Shown here piece after piece: positions 52,980 through 62,024 of a stretch of DNA of 64,000 nt; position 1 is the first letter of the stretch, and every line of letters begins with the position of its first letter. The translations under genes and the position numbers were made by a program. The DNA is taken from NCBI RefSeq assembly GCF_051912485.1, contig NZ_CP196822.1, forward strand, positions 1,984,001 to 2,048,000. The letters run 5' to 3'. The notes beneath the pieces were generated by a model. It ran no database searches, was not told where the DNA came from, and saw nothing but the letters and a program-made list of their open reading frames with translations. Source of the DNA: Nitrobacter sp051912485. GTDB taxonomy: Bacteria; Pseudomonadota; Alphaproteobacteria; Rhizobiales; Xanthobacteraceae.

Positions 52980-52993
52980 TTGAGATAGATCAA
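52980..52993. promoter_or_regulatory. Orphan FixK/FNR-type box
   Basis: TTGAGATAGATCAA is a perfect TTGA-N6-TCAA. It is 130 nt upstream of the broken small membrane frame on the left and 227 nt upstream of purB on the right, so its target is unclear. Confidence 0.5.
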
Positions 52994-53220
52994 CAGCTAA
53001 GAGACCTTCAGGTACCGCGCTGTACCGCGTCTAACGTCTGCATGGGGTCACCCTCCGACGTCCCAGGACCGGTCGGGCCTTGTCTGCTCTACCCCTTGAA
53101 GCGGACAATCCCGGATTTACGAGTATACGTCCTGGCTCGACCTTCAACTCGCACCGTTTGTCTCCATCCGAGAGCTCTGCTAAAGCGCGGCATAATCCCT
53201 GAAAACCTCAAGGATCGTCG

Positions 53221-54528
53221 ATGATTCCTCGTTACACCCGTCCCGAAATGGCTTCGATCTGGGAGCCGCAGACCCGTTTCAAGATCTGGTTCGAGATCGA
53301 GGCTCACGCGGCGGACGCCCAGGCGCAGCTCGGGGTGATCCCGAAGGAAGCGGCCGAAACCATCTGGGCCAAGGCCAAGGATGCGACCTTCAACGTCGAG
53401 CGCATCGACGAAATCGAGCGCGAGACCAGGCATGACGTCATCGCCTTTCTGACTCACCTTGCCGAAATCGTCGGTCCCGAGGCACGCTTCGTGCATCAGG
53501 GCATGACCTCCTCCGACGTGCTCGACACCTGCCTCAACATCCAGCTCACCCGCGCCGCCGACATCCTGATCACCGACGTCGACAAGCTGCTCGGGGCGCT
53601 TAAGACGCGCGCGTTCGAACACAAGATGACGCCGACCATCGGCCGCTCGCATGGCATCCATGCCGAACCGGTCACCTTCGGGCTCAAGCTTGCTTACGCT
53701 TATGCGGAATTCACACGTGCGAAGGAGCGCCTGATCGCCGCGCGCAAGGAAGTTGCGACCTGCGCCATCTCGGGCGCGGTCGGTACCTTCGCGCAGATCG
53801 ATCCGCGCGTGGAGGAGCACGTTGCCAAGGCGATGGGATTGACCCCCGAGCCGGTTTCGACACAGGTGATTCCACGCGACCGCCACGCGATGTTCTTTGC
53901 GACGCTGGGCGTCATCGCATCGTCGATGGAGCGTCTCGCCACCGAGATCCGTCATCTGCAACGCACCGAAGTGCTGGAGGCCGAAGAGTTCTTCTCCGAG
54001 GGGCAAAAGGGCTCATCGGCGATGCCGCATAAACGCAACCCGGTGCTGACCGAGAACATCACCGGCCTCGCCCGCATGGTCCGTGCCTATGTGACGCCGG
54101 CGCTGGAGAACGTGGTGCTGTGGCACGAACGCGACATCTCGCACTCCTCCGCCGAACGCATGTTTGGCCCCGACGCTACCGTGACGCTCGACTTCGCGCT
54201 CAATCGCCTCGCGGGCGTGATCGACAAGCTGCTGGTCTATCCCGCCAACATGCAGAAGAACCTCGATCGCCTCGGAGGGCTTGTGCATTCGCAGCGCGTC
54301 CTGATCGCGCTCACGCAGAAAGGCGCGACCCGCGAGGACGCCTACAGACTGGTCCAGCGCAACGCCATGCCGGTATGGCGCGGTGAAGGCGATTTCCTTA
54401 ACCTGCTGAAGAACGACACCGATGTGAAAAAATATCTGTCGGATGCCGAGATCGCCGAGCAGTTCGACCTCGGCTACCACTTCAAGCACGTCGACACGAT
54501 CTTCAGGCGGGTGTTCGGTAGCGCGTGA
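53221..54528 (+). CDS. purB: Adenylosuccinate lyase
   Basis: A 435-residue fumarase/aspartase-superfamily enzyme. GRSHGIHAEPVTFGLKLAYA holds the catalytic-site His, and GQKGSSAMPHKRNPVLTENI is the superfamily signature with the mobile catalytic Ser loop. HERDISHSSAERMFGPDATV follows. It cleaves SAICAR and adenylosuccinate in purine synthesis. Length is normal and the ribosome site AAGGATCG is clear. Confidence 0.96.
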   Translation: MIPRYTRPEMASIWEPQTRFKIWFEIEAHAADAQAQLGVIPKEAAETIWAKAKDATFNVERIDEIERETRHDVIAFLTHLAEIVGPEARFVHQGMTSSDVLDTCLNIQLTRAADILITDVDKLLGALKTRAFEHKMTPTIGRSHGIHAEPVTFGLKLAYAYAEFTRAKERLIAARKEVATCAISGAVGTFAQIDPRVEEHVAKAMGLTPEPVSTQVIPRDRHAMFFATLGVIASSMERLATEIRHLQRTEVLEAEEFFSEGQKGSSAMPHKRNPVLTENITGLARMVRAYVTPALENVVLWHERDISHSSAERMFGPDATVTLDFALNRLAGVIDKLLVYPANMQKNLDRLGGLVHSQRVLIALTQKGATREDAYRLVQRNAMPVWRGEGDFLNLLKNDTDVKKYLSDAEIAEQFDLGYHFKHVDTIFRRVFGSA

Positions 54529-54543
54529 GGCGGATATCCGCGG

Positions 54544-55116
54544 CTACCTTTCCTTCGAGGGAGCGGGTGAAGAAGCCCCGCTCATCATCCGCGCCACCAC
54601 GCGGTCGCGTTTGATGAAGCGATGGTAGAGCGCCGCGACGAAATGCAACACGACCAGCCCAATCAGCCCATAAGCCAGCCAGATGTGCCAATGCTCGAAG
54701 AAGCGGGCATTGTCTTTATTCTCGGATGTGAACTGCGGCACCCGGAACAGCCCGAACCAGTCGGCATAATCCGGCTTGTGGGCGCCGGAATGGGCCCAGC
54801 CGAGCAGTGCCACGACGATCGTCGTGGCATAGAGCGCCCAGTGATTGACGTGCGCCACCGCCCGCTCCCACATGCGTGAGCCGTCCGGCGGCGCCGGGAC
54901 CGGATTGAGGCCGCGCCAGATCAGGCGAAGGACCATCAGCAGCAGGATGACGTAGCCTATGTCGGCATGGATCGAGCGATGGAAGAGCTTGGCCTCCTTC
55001 GGCAGGAAGTGGTTGAACCATAATCCATAGGCCAGCATGGCGATGACCGCGATACCGAGGATCCCGTGAAAGGCTCGGGACAGAGTGCCCCAAGCGGTAG
55101 TTGAATTCCGAAGCAT
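54544..55116 (-). CDS. Cytochrome b561 family protein
   Basis: A 190-residue inner-membrane di-haem cytochrome with four helices. The His ligands are likely in SRAFHGILGIAVIAMLAYGL (helix 1), LFHRSIHADIGYVILLLMVL (helix 2), AHVNHWALYATTIVVALLGW (helix 3) and FEHWHIWLAYGLIGLVVLHF (helix 4). It is of the YodB/CybB type, able to pass electrons between quinol and periplasmic acceptors, possibly superoxide. The start at 55116 gives a normal family length; the longer upstream frame has no support. Confidence 0.9.
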   Translation of the reverse strand: MLRNSTTAWGTLSRAFHGILGIAVIAMLAYGLWFNHFLPKEAKLFHRSIHADIGYVILLLMVLRLIWRGLNPVPAPPDGSRMWERAVAHVNHWALYATTIVVALLGWAHSGAHKPDYADWFGLFRVPQFTSENKDNARFFEHWHIWLAYGLIGLVVLHFVAALYHRFIKRDRVVARMMSGASSPAPSKER

Positions 55117-55366
55117 GGTCGACTCTTGCCCTTGGACGACGGTTACGTTTCCCTCCAGAGGCCACGGCCAGGAGCTTTCAACAAGCCCCTCCAGCGCCAC
55201 CAACGTCATCGCAACAATTGGAATCGGTCTAAAAGTGCTTCGCGCGTGACGCCGGAGCATGGATTGCTCCCGTGCAATCGAGAACCGCCGGATCGCTAAC
55301 GTCGCGTTAACCCTGACGACCGTAGGGTTCACCAATACCGATTACCGGTCGACCGGTGGACCGATT

Positions 55367-55975
55367 ATGGCGTTGGCGCAGAAAATCTCAAATCTTCCAG
55401 TTGAGCGTCGGCGGTTTCAGCGAGTCGGGGTTCACCTGCTGGGCCGCTATATGCTGCCGGACCGGCGCGAATTTCCATGCCAGATCATCAACATGTCCCC
55501 GGGTGGGCTGGCCATGCTGGCGCCCGGCATAGGTAATGTCGGTGACCGGATCGTCGCCTATCTCGACCACATCGGTCGGGTCGAAGGCAAGATCACCCGG
55601 ATTATCGACAGCGGATTCGCCATGAGCGTCAGCGCGACGCCCCGCAAGCGCGACAAGCTGGCGGCGCAGCTCACCTGGCTCGCCAACCGCGATATCCTGA
55701 ACCTTCCCGAAGACCGCCGCCACGACCGCAACGTGCCGCGCAACCCGATCGCGATCCTCACGCTTGAGGATGGCACCAGAATGACATGCCGGATCATCGA
55801 TCTGTCTATGTCGGGTGCTGCTGTCTCGGCCGAGAAAAAGCCGCCGCTGCAGTCCCGGGTCGCGCTCGGCAAGGTGCTCGCTCGCGTCGTTCGAAACCTG
55901 GAAGAAGGCTTCGCGCTCGAGTTCGTTCACGAGCAGGATCCCAACACTCTCGAAGATAACGTCACCGCCCGGTAA
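55367..55975 (+). CDS. Double PilZ-domain protein
   Basis: A 202-residue protein. PilZ 1 covers about residues 12-95: VERRRFQRVGVHLLGRYM (RxxxR) with IINMSPGGLAML (N-x-S-x-x-G variant of D/NxSxxG). PilZ 2 covers about 115-200: EDRRHDRNVPRNPIAILT with RIIDLSMSGAAVS (DxSxxG). The motifs in both copies fit c-di-GMP binding. It is a cytoplasmic effector of surface or biofilm behaviour. The next gene is a LapG-type protease, itself part of c-di-GMP controlled adhesion in other bacteria. The ATG at 55367 begins the domain-containing part. Confidence 0.88.
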   Translation: MALAQKISNLPVERRRFQRVGVHLLGRYMLPDRREFPCQIINMSPGGLAMLAPGIGNVGDRIVAYLDHIGRVEGKITRIIDSGFAMSVSATPRKRDKLAAQLTWLANRDILNLPEDRRHDRNVPRNPIAILTLEDGTRMTCRIIDLSMSGAAVSAEKKPPLQSRVALGKVLARVVRNLEEGFALEFVHEQDPNTLEDNVTAR

Positions 55976-56295
55976 ACGGCGGTTCCCGCAAACTCCTGCT
56001 TTTGCGATCCCCGCCGGCGGCTTCCGCCGCGCGGCAAGCCGCGTATGCCCCAGGATTTGCCGGTTAACGACGGGCGCGTTCCAGTGCGGAAACCCCGATC
56101 CCGCCGCGTCCCAATTGCTAATATGTAAGATTTTAATCAAGTCCGGTTGTTTCAAATTTTAATCGAATTCGATTCAAGTATAGATTCAATTCGCGGAAAA
56201 CTTTACTTGTATTTTGCTCAAATACACTTCGAGTACTTAGCGGCGATGCAAATTCTTTGTGCGAAATGTGGTCCCAACAAGAAACGGGGGCCACA

Positions 56296-56916
56296 ATGGT
56301 CAACAGGGGACAGGGAGTGGGACTGGCGGTCGTTGCCGCCGTCCTGTGGGGGCTAGCGACGCCTGCGGGCGCAGCGGAAGCACGGCAGCTTTATGCAAGT
56401 CTCGGCGACACCACGCGGGCGCCGATCGGTTGGGTCGAATTCTGCGGAGAAAATCCGAAGGAATGCCGCGGTGGCGCAACGCAGCCGCGCGACATCGTGA
56501 TGACACCCGACGCCTGGCGCGATCTTTTGAAGGTCAACCGCTGGGTCAACGAAACCATCAAGCCGATGACGGACAAAGAGCACTGGGGCGTCGTCGAAAA
56601 GTGGTCTCTGCCGACCGACGGCTACGGCGATTGCGAGGATTACGTCCTGTTGAAACGCAAGATGCTGATCGACGCGGGCTGGCCGCGCGAGGCGTTGCTG
56701 GTCACGGTGGTTCGCGACAAGCAAGGCGACGGCCATGCCGTCCTGACTGTTAAAACCAACAAGGGCGAGTTCATTCTCGACAACCAGAACGAGGACGTCG
56801 TGGCCTGGACCGAGACCGGCTACCGCTTCATGAAACGCCAATCGCAAAGTGACCCCAATGTCTGGGTTGCGCTCGACGACAACCATCCGGCGGTCGCGAC
56901 GGCCAGCTCTCGATAA
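56296..56916 (+). CDS. Transglutaminase-like cysteine protease (LapG/BTLCP family)
   Basis: A 206-residue protein. The signal peptide is at residues 1-28 (GQGVGLAVVAAVLWGLATPA through AA). The catalytic triad is visible: YGDCEDYVLLKRKMLIDAGW (Cys, with the adjacent D), GDGHAVLTVKTNKGEFILD (His) and the Asp of ILDNQNEDV. LapG in Pseudomonas cleaves the surface adhesin LapA unless LapD holds it when c-di-GMP is high. No LapD or adhesin gene is in the window. The start at 56296 follows GGGGGCC. Periplasmic. Confidence 0.88.
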   Translation: MVNRGQGVGLAVVAAVLWGLATPAGAAEARQLYASLGDTTRAPIGWVEFCGENPKECRGGATQPRDIVMTPDAWRDLLKVNRWVNETIKPMTDKEHWGVVEKWSLPTDGYGDCEDYVLLKRKMLIDAGWPREALLVTVVRDKQGDGHAVLTVKTNKGEFILDNQNEDVVAWTETGYRFMKRQSQSDPNVWVALDDNHPAVATASSR

Positions 56917-56976
56917 ACAAGGGAACACGAGACCCGCGACCGGTCATACCCCTCCCCGTCCCCGACCGGATCGCGC

Positions 56977-57016
56977 GCGGCCAGCCTTTCCCCAAGAGGC
57001 TGGCCGCACCCTTTTT
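56977..57016 (+). terminator. Rho-independent terminator after the LapG-type gene
   Basis: A perfect stem GCGGCCAGCCT / AGGCTGGCCGC (56977-56987 with 56997-57007) with a 9-nt loop is followed by ACCC and TTTTT (57012-57016). Confidence 0.88.
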
Positions 57017-57150
57017 AGGACGGCAAATGCTGAATATCCTTGAACTCGTCCGAGCAATACCCTTTGGTCACCACGCGAAAGAAAATGGCAACCGACAACA
57101 ATATTCGGGTGACGGACTGCTTGTGGCAAAGAATAAGGACGTGATGGACC

Positions 57151-57411
57151 ATGGTAGACGGTAATACGAATGCTCCCGATCCAGAACCGAACGAAGATGA
57201 GAACGACAACACGATTGTTGAGCATGGCCCTTCCATCGGCGAATACCGCCGGGAGCCAATTCCGGAATACATCGTCGATGCGAATGGCGTTCGGTTTGAC
57301 TTTAATCGCATTGCTCTCGAGGGCGGTGGCGGGCTTGAGCCATCGCAGCTAGCTCGCAACGAATGCCTTATTTCGCCAGGTTTGATCTATCGCAGATCCC
57401 CCGAGGATTAG
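57151..57411 (+). CDS. Small hypothetical protein
   Basis: An 86-residue frame. The N-terminal third is acidic (GNTNAPDPEPNEDENDNTIV), and the rest is mixed (EYRREPIPEYIVDANGVRFD). No signal, membrane helix or family was recognised. Base composition is lower in GC than the neighbouring core genes, so it may be acquired. The ribosome site is weak. Confidence 0.5.
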   Translation: MVDGNTNAPDPEPNEDENDNTIVEHGPSIGEYRREPIPEYIVDANGVRFDFNRIALEGGGGLEPSQLARNECLISPGLIYRRSPED

Positions 57412-57586
57412 ACTTCGAGCTGAAATTAGCGACTCGTCGCAAGCGAACGCTGGCGCGATCCACGCCCCGCTCTACACATACCGCAGAACGAGGAATGGAT
57501 CGAACCGGGCCCTGCTGCTCGACTTCGGAAAATCTGTGGCATTGCCGAAGTTCGAAATAGCGGACCGGCTTTCCGGCGGCAGCGGC

Positions 57587-58042
57587 TCAGCCTCTCAGGC
57601 CGAGCAGCTCGACGTCAAAGATCAGTGTTGCATTGGGCGGAATGACGCCGCCCGCGCCGCGCTGGCCGTAGCCAAGATCCGGCGGAATGATGAGCGTGCG
57701 CTTGCCGCCGACCTTCATGGTCGAGATGCCTTCGTCCCAGCCCGCAATGACCCGACGCTTGCCGATCGGGAATTCGAAAGGCTCGTTGCGGTCCACCGAG
57801 CTGTCGAACTTGTCGCCCTTCTGTCCGTCCTGATAGAGCCAGCCGGTGTAATGCATGATGCAGACCTGGCCGGGCTTCGGGGATGGCCCCTCGCCAACCT
57901 TGGTGTCCGTGATCTGCAAGCCCGATGCTGTGGTCATGGTTTTCTCCGCGGTCTGGGCCGCTGCTGTGGCTGGAGCATCGATCAGAACCATGGCGCCTGA
58001 CGCAATCGCAAGGGCAAAGCCCGCACATTGAAACGCCCGCAT
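57587..58042 (-). CDS. FKBP-type peptidyl-prolyl cis-trans isomerase, exported
   Basis: A 151-residue protein. Residues 1-30 (MRAFQCAGFALAIASGAMVL through TAAAQ) are a signal peptide. The FKBP domain spans residues 38-151: VCIMHYTGWLYQDGQKGDKF, FDSS, EFPIGKRRVIAGWDEGISTM, KVGGKRTLIIPPDLGYGQRG, IPPNATLIFDVELLGL. All aromatic active-site residues expected for FKBP12-like enzymes are visible. It acts on prolines of periplasmic proteins. The start at 58042 is the signal-peptide start with GGAG upstream. Confidence 0.92.
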   Translation of the reverse strand: MRAFQCAGFALAIASGAMVLIDAPATAAAQTAEKTMTTASGLQITDTKVGEGPSPKPGQVCIMHYTGWLYQDGQKGDKFDSSVDRNEPFEFPIGKRRVIAGWDEGISTMKVGGKRTLIIPPDLGYGQRGAGGVIPPNATLIFDVELLGLRG

Positions 58043-58184
58043 CGCCGCATTCTCCAGCCTGTGATCGGCGCACATATCTAGCCCAAGCTCCGCGCGACGA
58101 CCACGGCTTTTTGCGGAATTTGCCCACGCCGAAGCTGCGCGCGACCCGCGCACGCCGCCCATCAGATCGTTGAGACGCCCGCGA

Positions 58185-58556
58185 TCAGCTGCAAACTTCG
58201 ACCCGACGCCAGCGCCAGCCATAACGCGTGGGGACCTGACGGCGGACCAGATAACAACCGTCGTCGTAATAGCCGCTGTATGAGGCCGGATAGCCGTAAG
58301 GGTAGTCCCAGCTGGAATAGCCGTAAGGATAGTCCCAACCGTAATAGCCAAAGGGTGCCGCGAGGCCGAGTCCGAGGCCTACGGCGAAGCCCCGACCATG
58401 GAATCCATGGTGGAAGCCGCCACCATGGAAACCGCCGCCGTGAAATCCGCCACCGCCGCCGAATCCGCCGTGGCCGCCGCGCGCTGAGGCAACCGTCGGC
58501 GAGATAAGTCCTATCGCAGCGACCGCCAACAATGCGATCATCGTTTTGCGCAACAT
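58185..58556 (-). CDS. Secreted Gly/His/Tyr-rich protein
   Basis: A 123-residue protein. A signal peptide (MLRKTMIALLAVAAIGLISP through ASA) is followed by Gly/His repeats (GGFHGGGFHGGGFHHGFHGR). Aromatic repeats come next (GYYGWDYPYGYSSWDYPYGY), and the end YYDDGCYLVRRQVPTRYGWR has two cysteines. The C-terminal architecture resembles the island protein at 8759-9355 (Y-D-D-C motif), so the two are likely relatives. Function is unknown. Confidence 0.75.
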   Translation of the reverse strand: MLRKTMIALLAVAAIGLISPTVASARGGHGGFGGGGGFHGGGFHGGGFHHGFHGRGFAVGLGLGLAAPFGYYGWDYPYGYSSWDYPYGYPASYSGYYDDGCYLVRRQVPTRYGWRWRRVEVCS

Positions 58557-58686
58557 CGTCAGATTCCTCCAGCTTACCGTCACCCCGATGAAAGACACAG
58601 GTTGCGCCCGATGGTTTCTGCTGGCGACGTTTATTCGCCCAGATTTCGGCTCAATTCTTCGCGACCCGGAAGGTGCCGCCGGAATC

Positions 58687-59217
58687 TCAACTGATCTGCT
58701 TCAGGCCTTTTTTGAAACGAAGCCCATTCGCCGCGTAGAATTTCGCACCGCTTCTCATTGCCTCGGCCTGGGCAGGCTCCAGCGTGCGGATTGCCCGCGC
58801 TGGCGCGCCGACGATCATGGAATATTCCGGGAATTGCTTGCCTTCGGTGATGAGCGCGCCGGCACCGACGATGCAGCCACGGCCGACCCGTGCGCCGTTC
58901 ATGACGATCGAGCCCATGCCGATCAGCGCACCATCCTCAATGGTGCAACCGTGCAGAATGACATTATGGCCGATCGTACAGTTCGCCCCGATCGTCAATG
59001 GGAAGCCCTCGTCGGTATGGCAGGTACTGCCGTCCTGGACGTTGGCCCCCTCGCCAACCTCGATCCACTCGTTGTCGCCGCGTAGCACCGCTCCGAACCA
59101 GATGCTCGCATTCTCGCGCAGGCGAACCTTGCCGATCACCGCAGCGGTGTCGGCAATGAAATAGCGTCCGCTTGCGGGAAGATCGGGCGCCTGCCCGTCG
59201 AGTTCGTAAACCGCCAT
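58687..59217 (-). CDS. Gamma-class carbonic anhydrase-like protein
   Basis: A 176-residue left-handed beta-helix protein. The hexapeptide repeats include ASIWFGAVLRGDNEWIEVGE, STCHTDEGFPLTIGANCTIG (first His) and HNVILHGCTIEDGALIGMGS (the other His ligands), giving three zinc/iron ligands as in Cam/YrdA. Family members include carbonic anhydrases and the PaaY-type hydrolases, so the exact reaction is not settled. It is a cytoplasmic trimer. Confidence 0.9.
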   Translation of the reverse strand: MAVYELDGQAPDLPASGRYFIADTAAVIGKVRLRENASIWFGAVLRGDNEWIEVGEGANVQDGSTCHTDEGFPLTIGANCTIGHNVILHGCTIEDGALIGMGSIVMNGARVGRGCIVGAGALITEGKQFPEYSMIVGAPARAIRTLEPAQAEAMRSGAKFYAANGLRFKKGLKQIS

Positions 59218-59353
59218 GACGGCCTCCTGCTAGTGGCCCAATTCCAACATTTCACCCCGCAGCGGCGGGCGTTCTTGCAAATATTGGAATCAAAGGACCG
59301 CTAGCAAAGCGAATGTCAAATCCGAAACCCCGCTGGAGGCGACAAGGCGCAAC

Positions 59354-59683
59354 TCAGGCGAGCAACCCGACCGCCTTCAGGGTCATGACCACGCAGGTGC
59401 CCGACATCAAGCTCCAGAACCCGGCTATCACGGTCGCCATCATGACGAATTCAAAGCGACGGCGCTCGATACGTCGTCCGCGAAGCGTGTTGCGCATGAT
59501 GATGAAGGGCGCTGCGAAAACCAGGAACGGGACCGCGGCGAAGGCCTTTGCCACGACGCCCTGCTGCAGCAATCCAAAGCCGGGCGGATGTTTGATGAAC
59601 GCCTGATAGCCGCTGGCGAGCGCGCCCGCGATGGCAAATCCGATGCACAGTGAGAAGAACGAATTCAACGTATCCGGCGACAT
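59354..59683 (-). CDS. Small integral membrane protein
   Basis: A 109-residue protein with three probable helices: residues 7-27 (NSFFSLCIGFAIAGALASGY), 42-62 (VVAKAFAAVPFLVFAAPFII) and 81-105 (VMMATVIAGFWSLMSGTCVV). Conserved-looking Arg-rich loop RNTLRGRRIERRRFEF. The start at 59683 is preferred because the long upstream extension reads as non-coding. No family name that I can support. Confidence 0.65.
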   Translation of the reverse strand: MSPDTLNSFFSLCIGFAIAGALASGYQAFIKHPPGFGLLQQGVVAKAFAAVPFLVFAAPFIIMRNTLRGRRIERRRFEFVMMATVIAGFWSLMSGTCVVMTLKAVGLLA

Positions 59684-59892
59684 CGAAAGGACATCCGTTA
59701 CACGACCACGACATCCTTGCTTCGCAAAATACCGCTCTGGCCGCCACCTTATCCTTAAGGAAAGGTTAACACGGCAGGCGCGGCGACCTTGCGCAGTGGC
59801 GCGGTGCAGCCAGCCCTGCCTCATGAAAACTCCACAATGCGTGTCATAGTCGCGGCTGATTCGTTCTCCCGGAAATAGTCCCGCCCCGTCGC

Positions 59893-60606
59893 ATGACCTT
59901 GCTGTCTTCCACCGCGCGCCGATCGCGCGGATCAGATAAACCGCGGCGCGGTCATCTCGTCCCGGTTCTCGCGTCCGCGCTGATCGCGGCAATCGCGGTC
60001 ACCTTAGTCGCGTGGCTGTTGTGGCCGACCTGGGCATCCAAAGCGTTTGACAACGATGAACGGCTACCAGTCAGCATCGGCGAGACGTTGTTCAATGTCC
60101 CACCGCACGCCTTCCGGATGAGAGTCCAGAGACATTCGGGACCGCAGGAGCGCATCGATCTGAATTTTGTCTACCCCTCACTGGCGGCGCCGGAAGCGCC
60201 CAAGCGCGTCTCCGCCGAGACCATCGAAGTTACACCGCAGCCAATCGAGCGCATCTTCTTGTCGATCGCGGCGCATCACGATTCTGTGGCGCCGAACAGC
60301 CTCGTCCACACCATCTATCCGCGATATCTCGATGAGAGCAGGACGCAGCCTCAGGATGGGCTATTGATGCGCGCGTTCCGTGACCGCACGCCCTATGCCG
60401 GCGAGGATCTGTTCGTTGCGGAAGCGCCTGCACTTGTCGCACGATGCACCCGCGAGGCGATGACGCCGGGCATGTGCCTGAGCGAACGCCGCATCGGCGG
60501 CGCTGACCTGACGTTCCGCTTTCCGCGGCAATGGCTGGCAGAGTGGCGCGACGTGGCCGGTGCGATGGAGCGGCTGGTGCTGCAATTGCACGGACCGCAG
60601 AACTAA
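59893..60606 (+). CDS. Membrane-anchored hypothetical protein
   Basis: A 237-residue protein. One N-terminal membrane helix (about residues 22-44: LVPVLASALIAAIAVTLVAW-LLW) has a basic cytoplasmic start (TARRSRGSDKPRR). The periplasmic domain includes NDERLPVSIGETLFNVPPHA and two cysteines (VARCTREAMTPGMCLSERRI). It is beta-rich with no recognised family. It is divergent from the 59354 gene. Confidence 0.7.
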   Translation: MTLLSSTARRSRGSDKPRRGHLVPVLASALIAAIAVTLVAWLLWPTWASKAFDNDERLPVSIGETLFNVPPHAFRMRVQRHSGPQERIDLNFVYPSLAAPEAPKRVSAETIEVTPQPIERIFLSIAAHHDSVAPNSLVHTIYPRYLDESRTQPQDGLLMRAFRDRTPYAGEDLFVAEAPALVARCTREAMTPGMCLSERRIGGADLTFRFPRQWLAEWRDVAGAMERLVLQLHGPQN

Positions 60607-60615
60607 CTCGCTCGT

Positions 60616-60834
60616 TCAGTCCACGTCGGCCAGATCCTCCTCGAGGATCGCCATCTGGAACTGGAACGAGCGGTCGTCGTCCTCGTCATCCACGAACAGC
60701 ACACCGATGAACTCCTCGCCGATATAGACTTCGGCTGAGTCATCCTTCTTCGGCCGCGGCACCACGCGAATCCTGGGATTGCCGAATACGCGCTTGAGGT
60801 AGGCGTCGAGTTTCCTGACTTCCTGAACGTCCAC
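60616..60834 (-). CDS. DUF3126 family protein
   Basis: A 72-residue protein, MDVQEVRKLDAYLKRVFGNP, RIRVVPRPKKDDSAEVYIGE, EFIGVLFVDDEDDDRSFQFQ, MAILEEDLADVD. It matches the conserved alphaproteobacterial DUF3126 pattern in full length. Function is unknown. It sits 105 bp downstream of cysE on the same strand. Confidence 0.9.
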   Translation of the reverse strand: MDVQEVRKLDAYLKRVFGNPRIRVVPRPKKDDSAEVYIGEEFIGVLFVDDEDDDRSFQFQMAILEEDLADVD

Positions 60835-60939
60835 GGCGGTCTCCGCTATAATTTGGGGGCTCGCAGGGTTCTAGAGCGAGACGGCTTACGCCGCTACAGG
60901 TTTGTTCGGATTTCAGGTATCAGAGAAATTTCTCGTCGG

Positions 60940-61767
60940 TCAAAGTCCCGTCGCGTTGATCATCTGGTCCATGGTGCGCGAGGGCTCCGAACAGCCGGCC
61001 TCGCCGACGATTTTGGCCGGAACGCCCGCGACGGTGACGTTGTGCGGCACCGGCTTCACAACGACTGATCCGGCGGCGATACGCGCGCAATGTCCGACCT
61101 CAATATTGCCGAGAATCTTCGCGCCTGCGCCGATTAGGACTCCATGGCGGATCTTCGGATGACGGTCCTCATTTTCCTTGCCGGTGCCGCCGAGCGTCAC
61201 GCCATGCAGGATCGACACGTCATCCTCGATGACAGCGGTCTCGCCGACCACGAACCCGGTGGCATGATCGAGGAAAATGCCACGGCCGATTTTGGCGGCC
61301 GGATTGATGTCGACCTGGAACACCGAGGAAGAACGGCTCTGCAGGTAATAGGCAAAATCCTTGCGGCCTTTCTTATGAAGCCAGTGCGCAAGGCGGTGGG
61401 TCTGGATCGCATGAAAGCCCTTGAAGTAGAGCAGCGGATCGATGAACCGCGACGTGGCGGGGTCCCGGTCGAACACCGCCACCAGATCGGCGCGGAACGC
61501 ATTGCCGATATCGGGATCGTCGCGCAGCGCCTCGTCGAAAGTCTGACGGATCAGATCGCCCGACAACGCCGAATGGTCGAGCCGCTCGGCGACACGATGC
61601 ACCACCGCCGCCTCAAGGCGATCGTGATGCAGAACGGCCGAATAGATGAAGGACGCCAGCTCGGGCTCGCGGCGAACGATATCCTCGGCCTCGCCGCGGA
61701 TGCGATCCCAGATCGGATCGAGTGCCGCAAGCTTCGAATTCTGCGGGTTGACGTGCTGGATCGCCAT
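60940..61767 (-). CDS. cysE: Serine O-acetyltransferase
   Basis: A 275-residue protein. The N-terminal helical domain spans about residues 1-140. The left-handed beta-helix is DHATGFVVGETAVIEDDVSI, LHGVTLGGTGKENEDRHPKI, LIGAGAKILGNIEVGHCARI, AAGSVVVKPVPHNVTVAGVP. It contains the CysE catalytic Asp/His and ends with the flexible C-terminal tail used for binding CysK and cysteine feedback. It makes O-acetylserine, the first step of cysteine synthesis. Length is normal. Confidence 0.95.
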   Translation of the reverse strand: MAIQHVNPQNSKLAALDPIWDRIRGEAEDIVRREPELASFIYSAVLHHDRLEAAVVHRVAERLDHSALSGDLIRQTFDEALRDDPDIGNAFRADLVAVFDRDPATSRFIDPLLYFKGFHAIQTHRLAHWLHKKGRKDFAYYLQSRSSSVFQVDINPAAKIGRGIFLDHATGFVVGETAVIEDDVSILHGVTLGGTGKENEDRHPKIRHGVLIGAGAKILGNIEVGHCARIAAGSVVVKPVPHNVTVAGVPAKIVGEAGCSEPSRTMDQMINATGL

Positions 61768-62024
61768 GGTCGTCTCGCAACCTCAAATTCCGTCCCGCAG
61801 CATAGCATGACGCGACGTCGTTGTCCTCGCCGTTCAACGGATATTCAATCGACCCGCTTAGGGTTAACCGACGATCTAAGCGATTGAACGATCACACCAT
61901 ATCGGTCGGCCTACGGGGCTCGGCGTCACCTCGAAAGGTTCGGAATCTTCATAGTTCAGGCCACCTTCGGGCCAATTTACGTCAAACAAGTTATGCATTT
62001 GCGCTCGACGCTCAATATGCGAAA

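Larger units (their letters stand above)
52702..53220. other. Intergenic region with FixK-type box and a possible broken small gene
   Basis: It contains the box at 52980-52993 and the frameshifted small membrane frame at 52714-52849. The rest shows only short frames. The purB ribosome site (AAGGATCG) is at its right edge. Confidence 0.4.
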
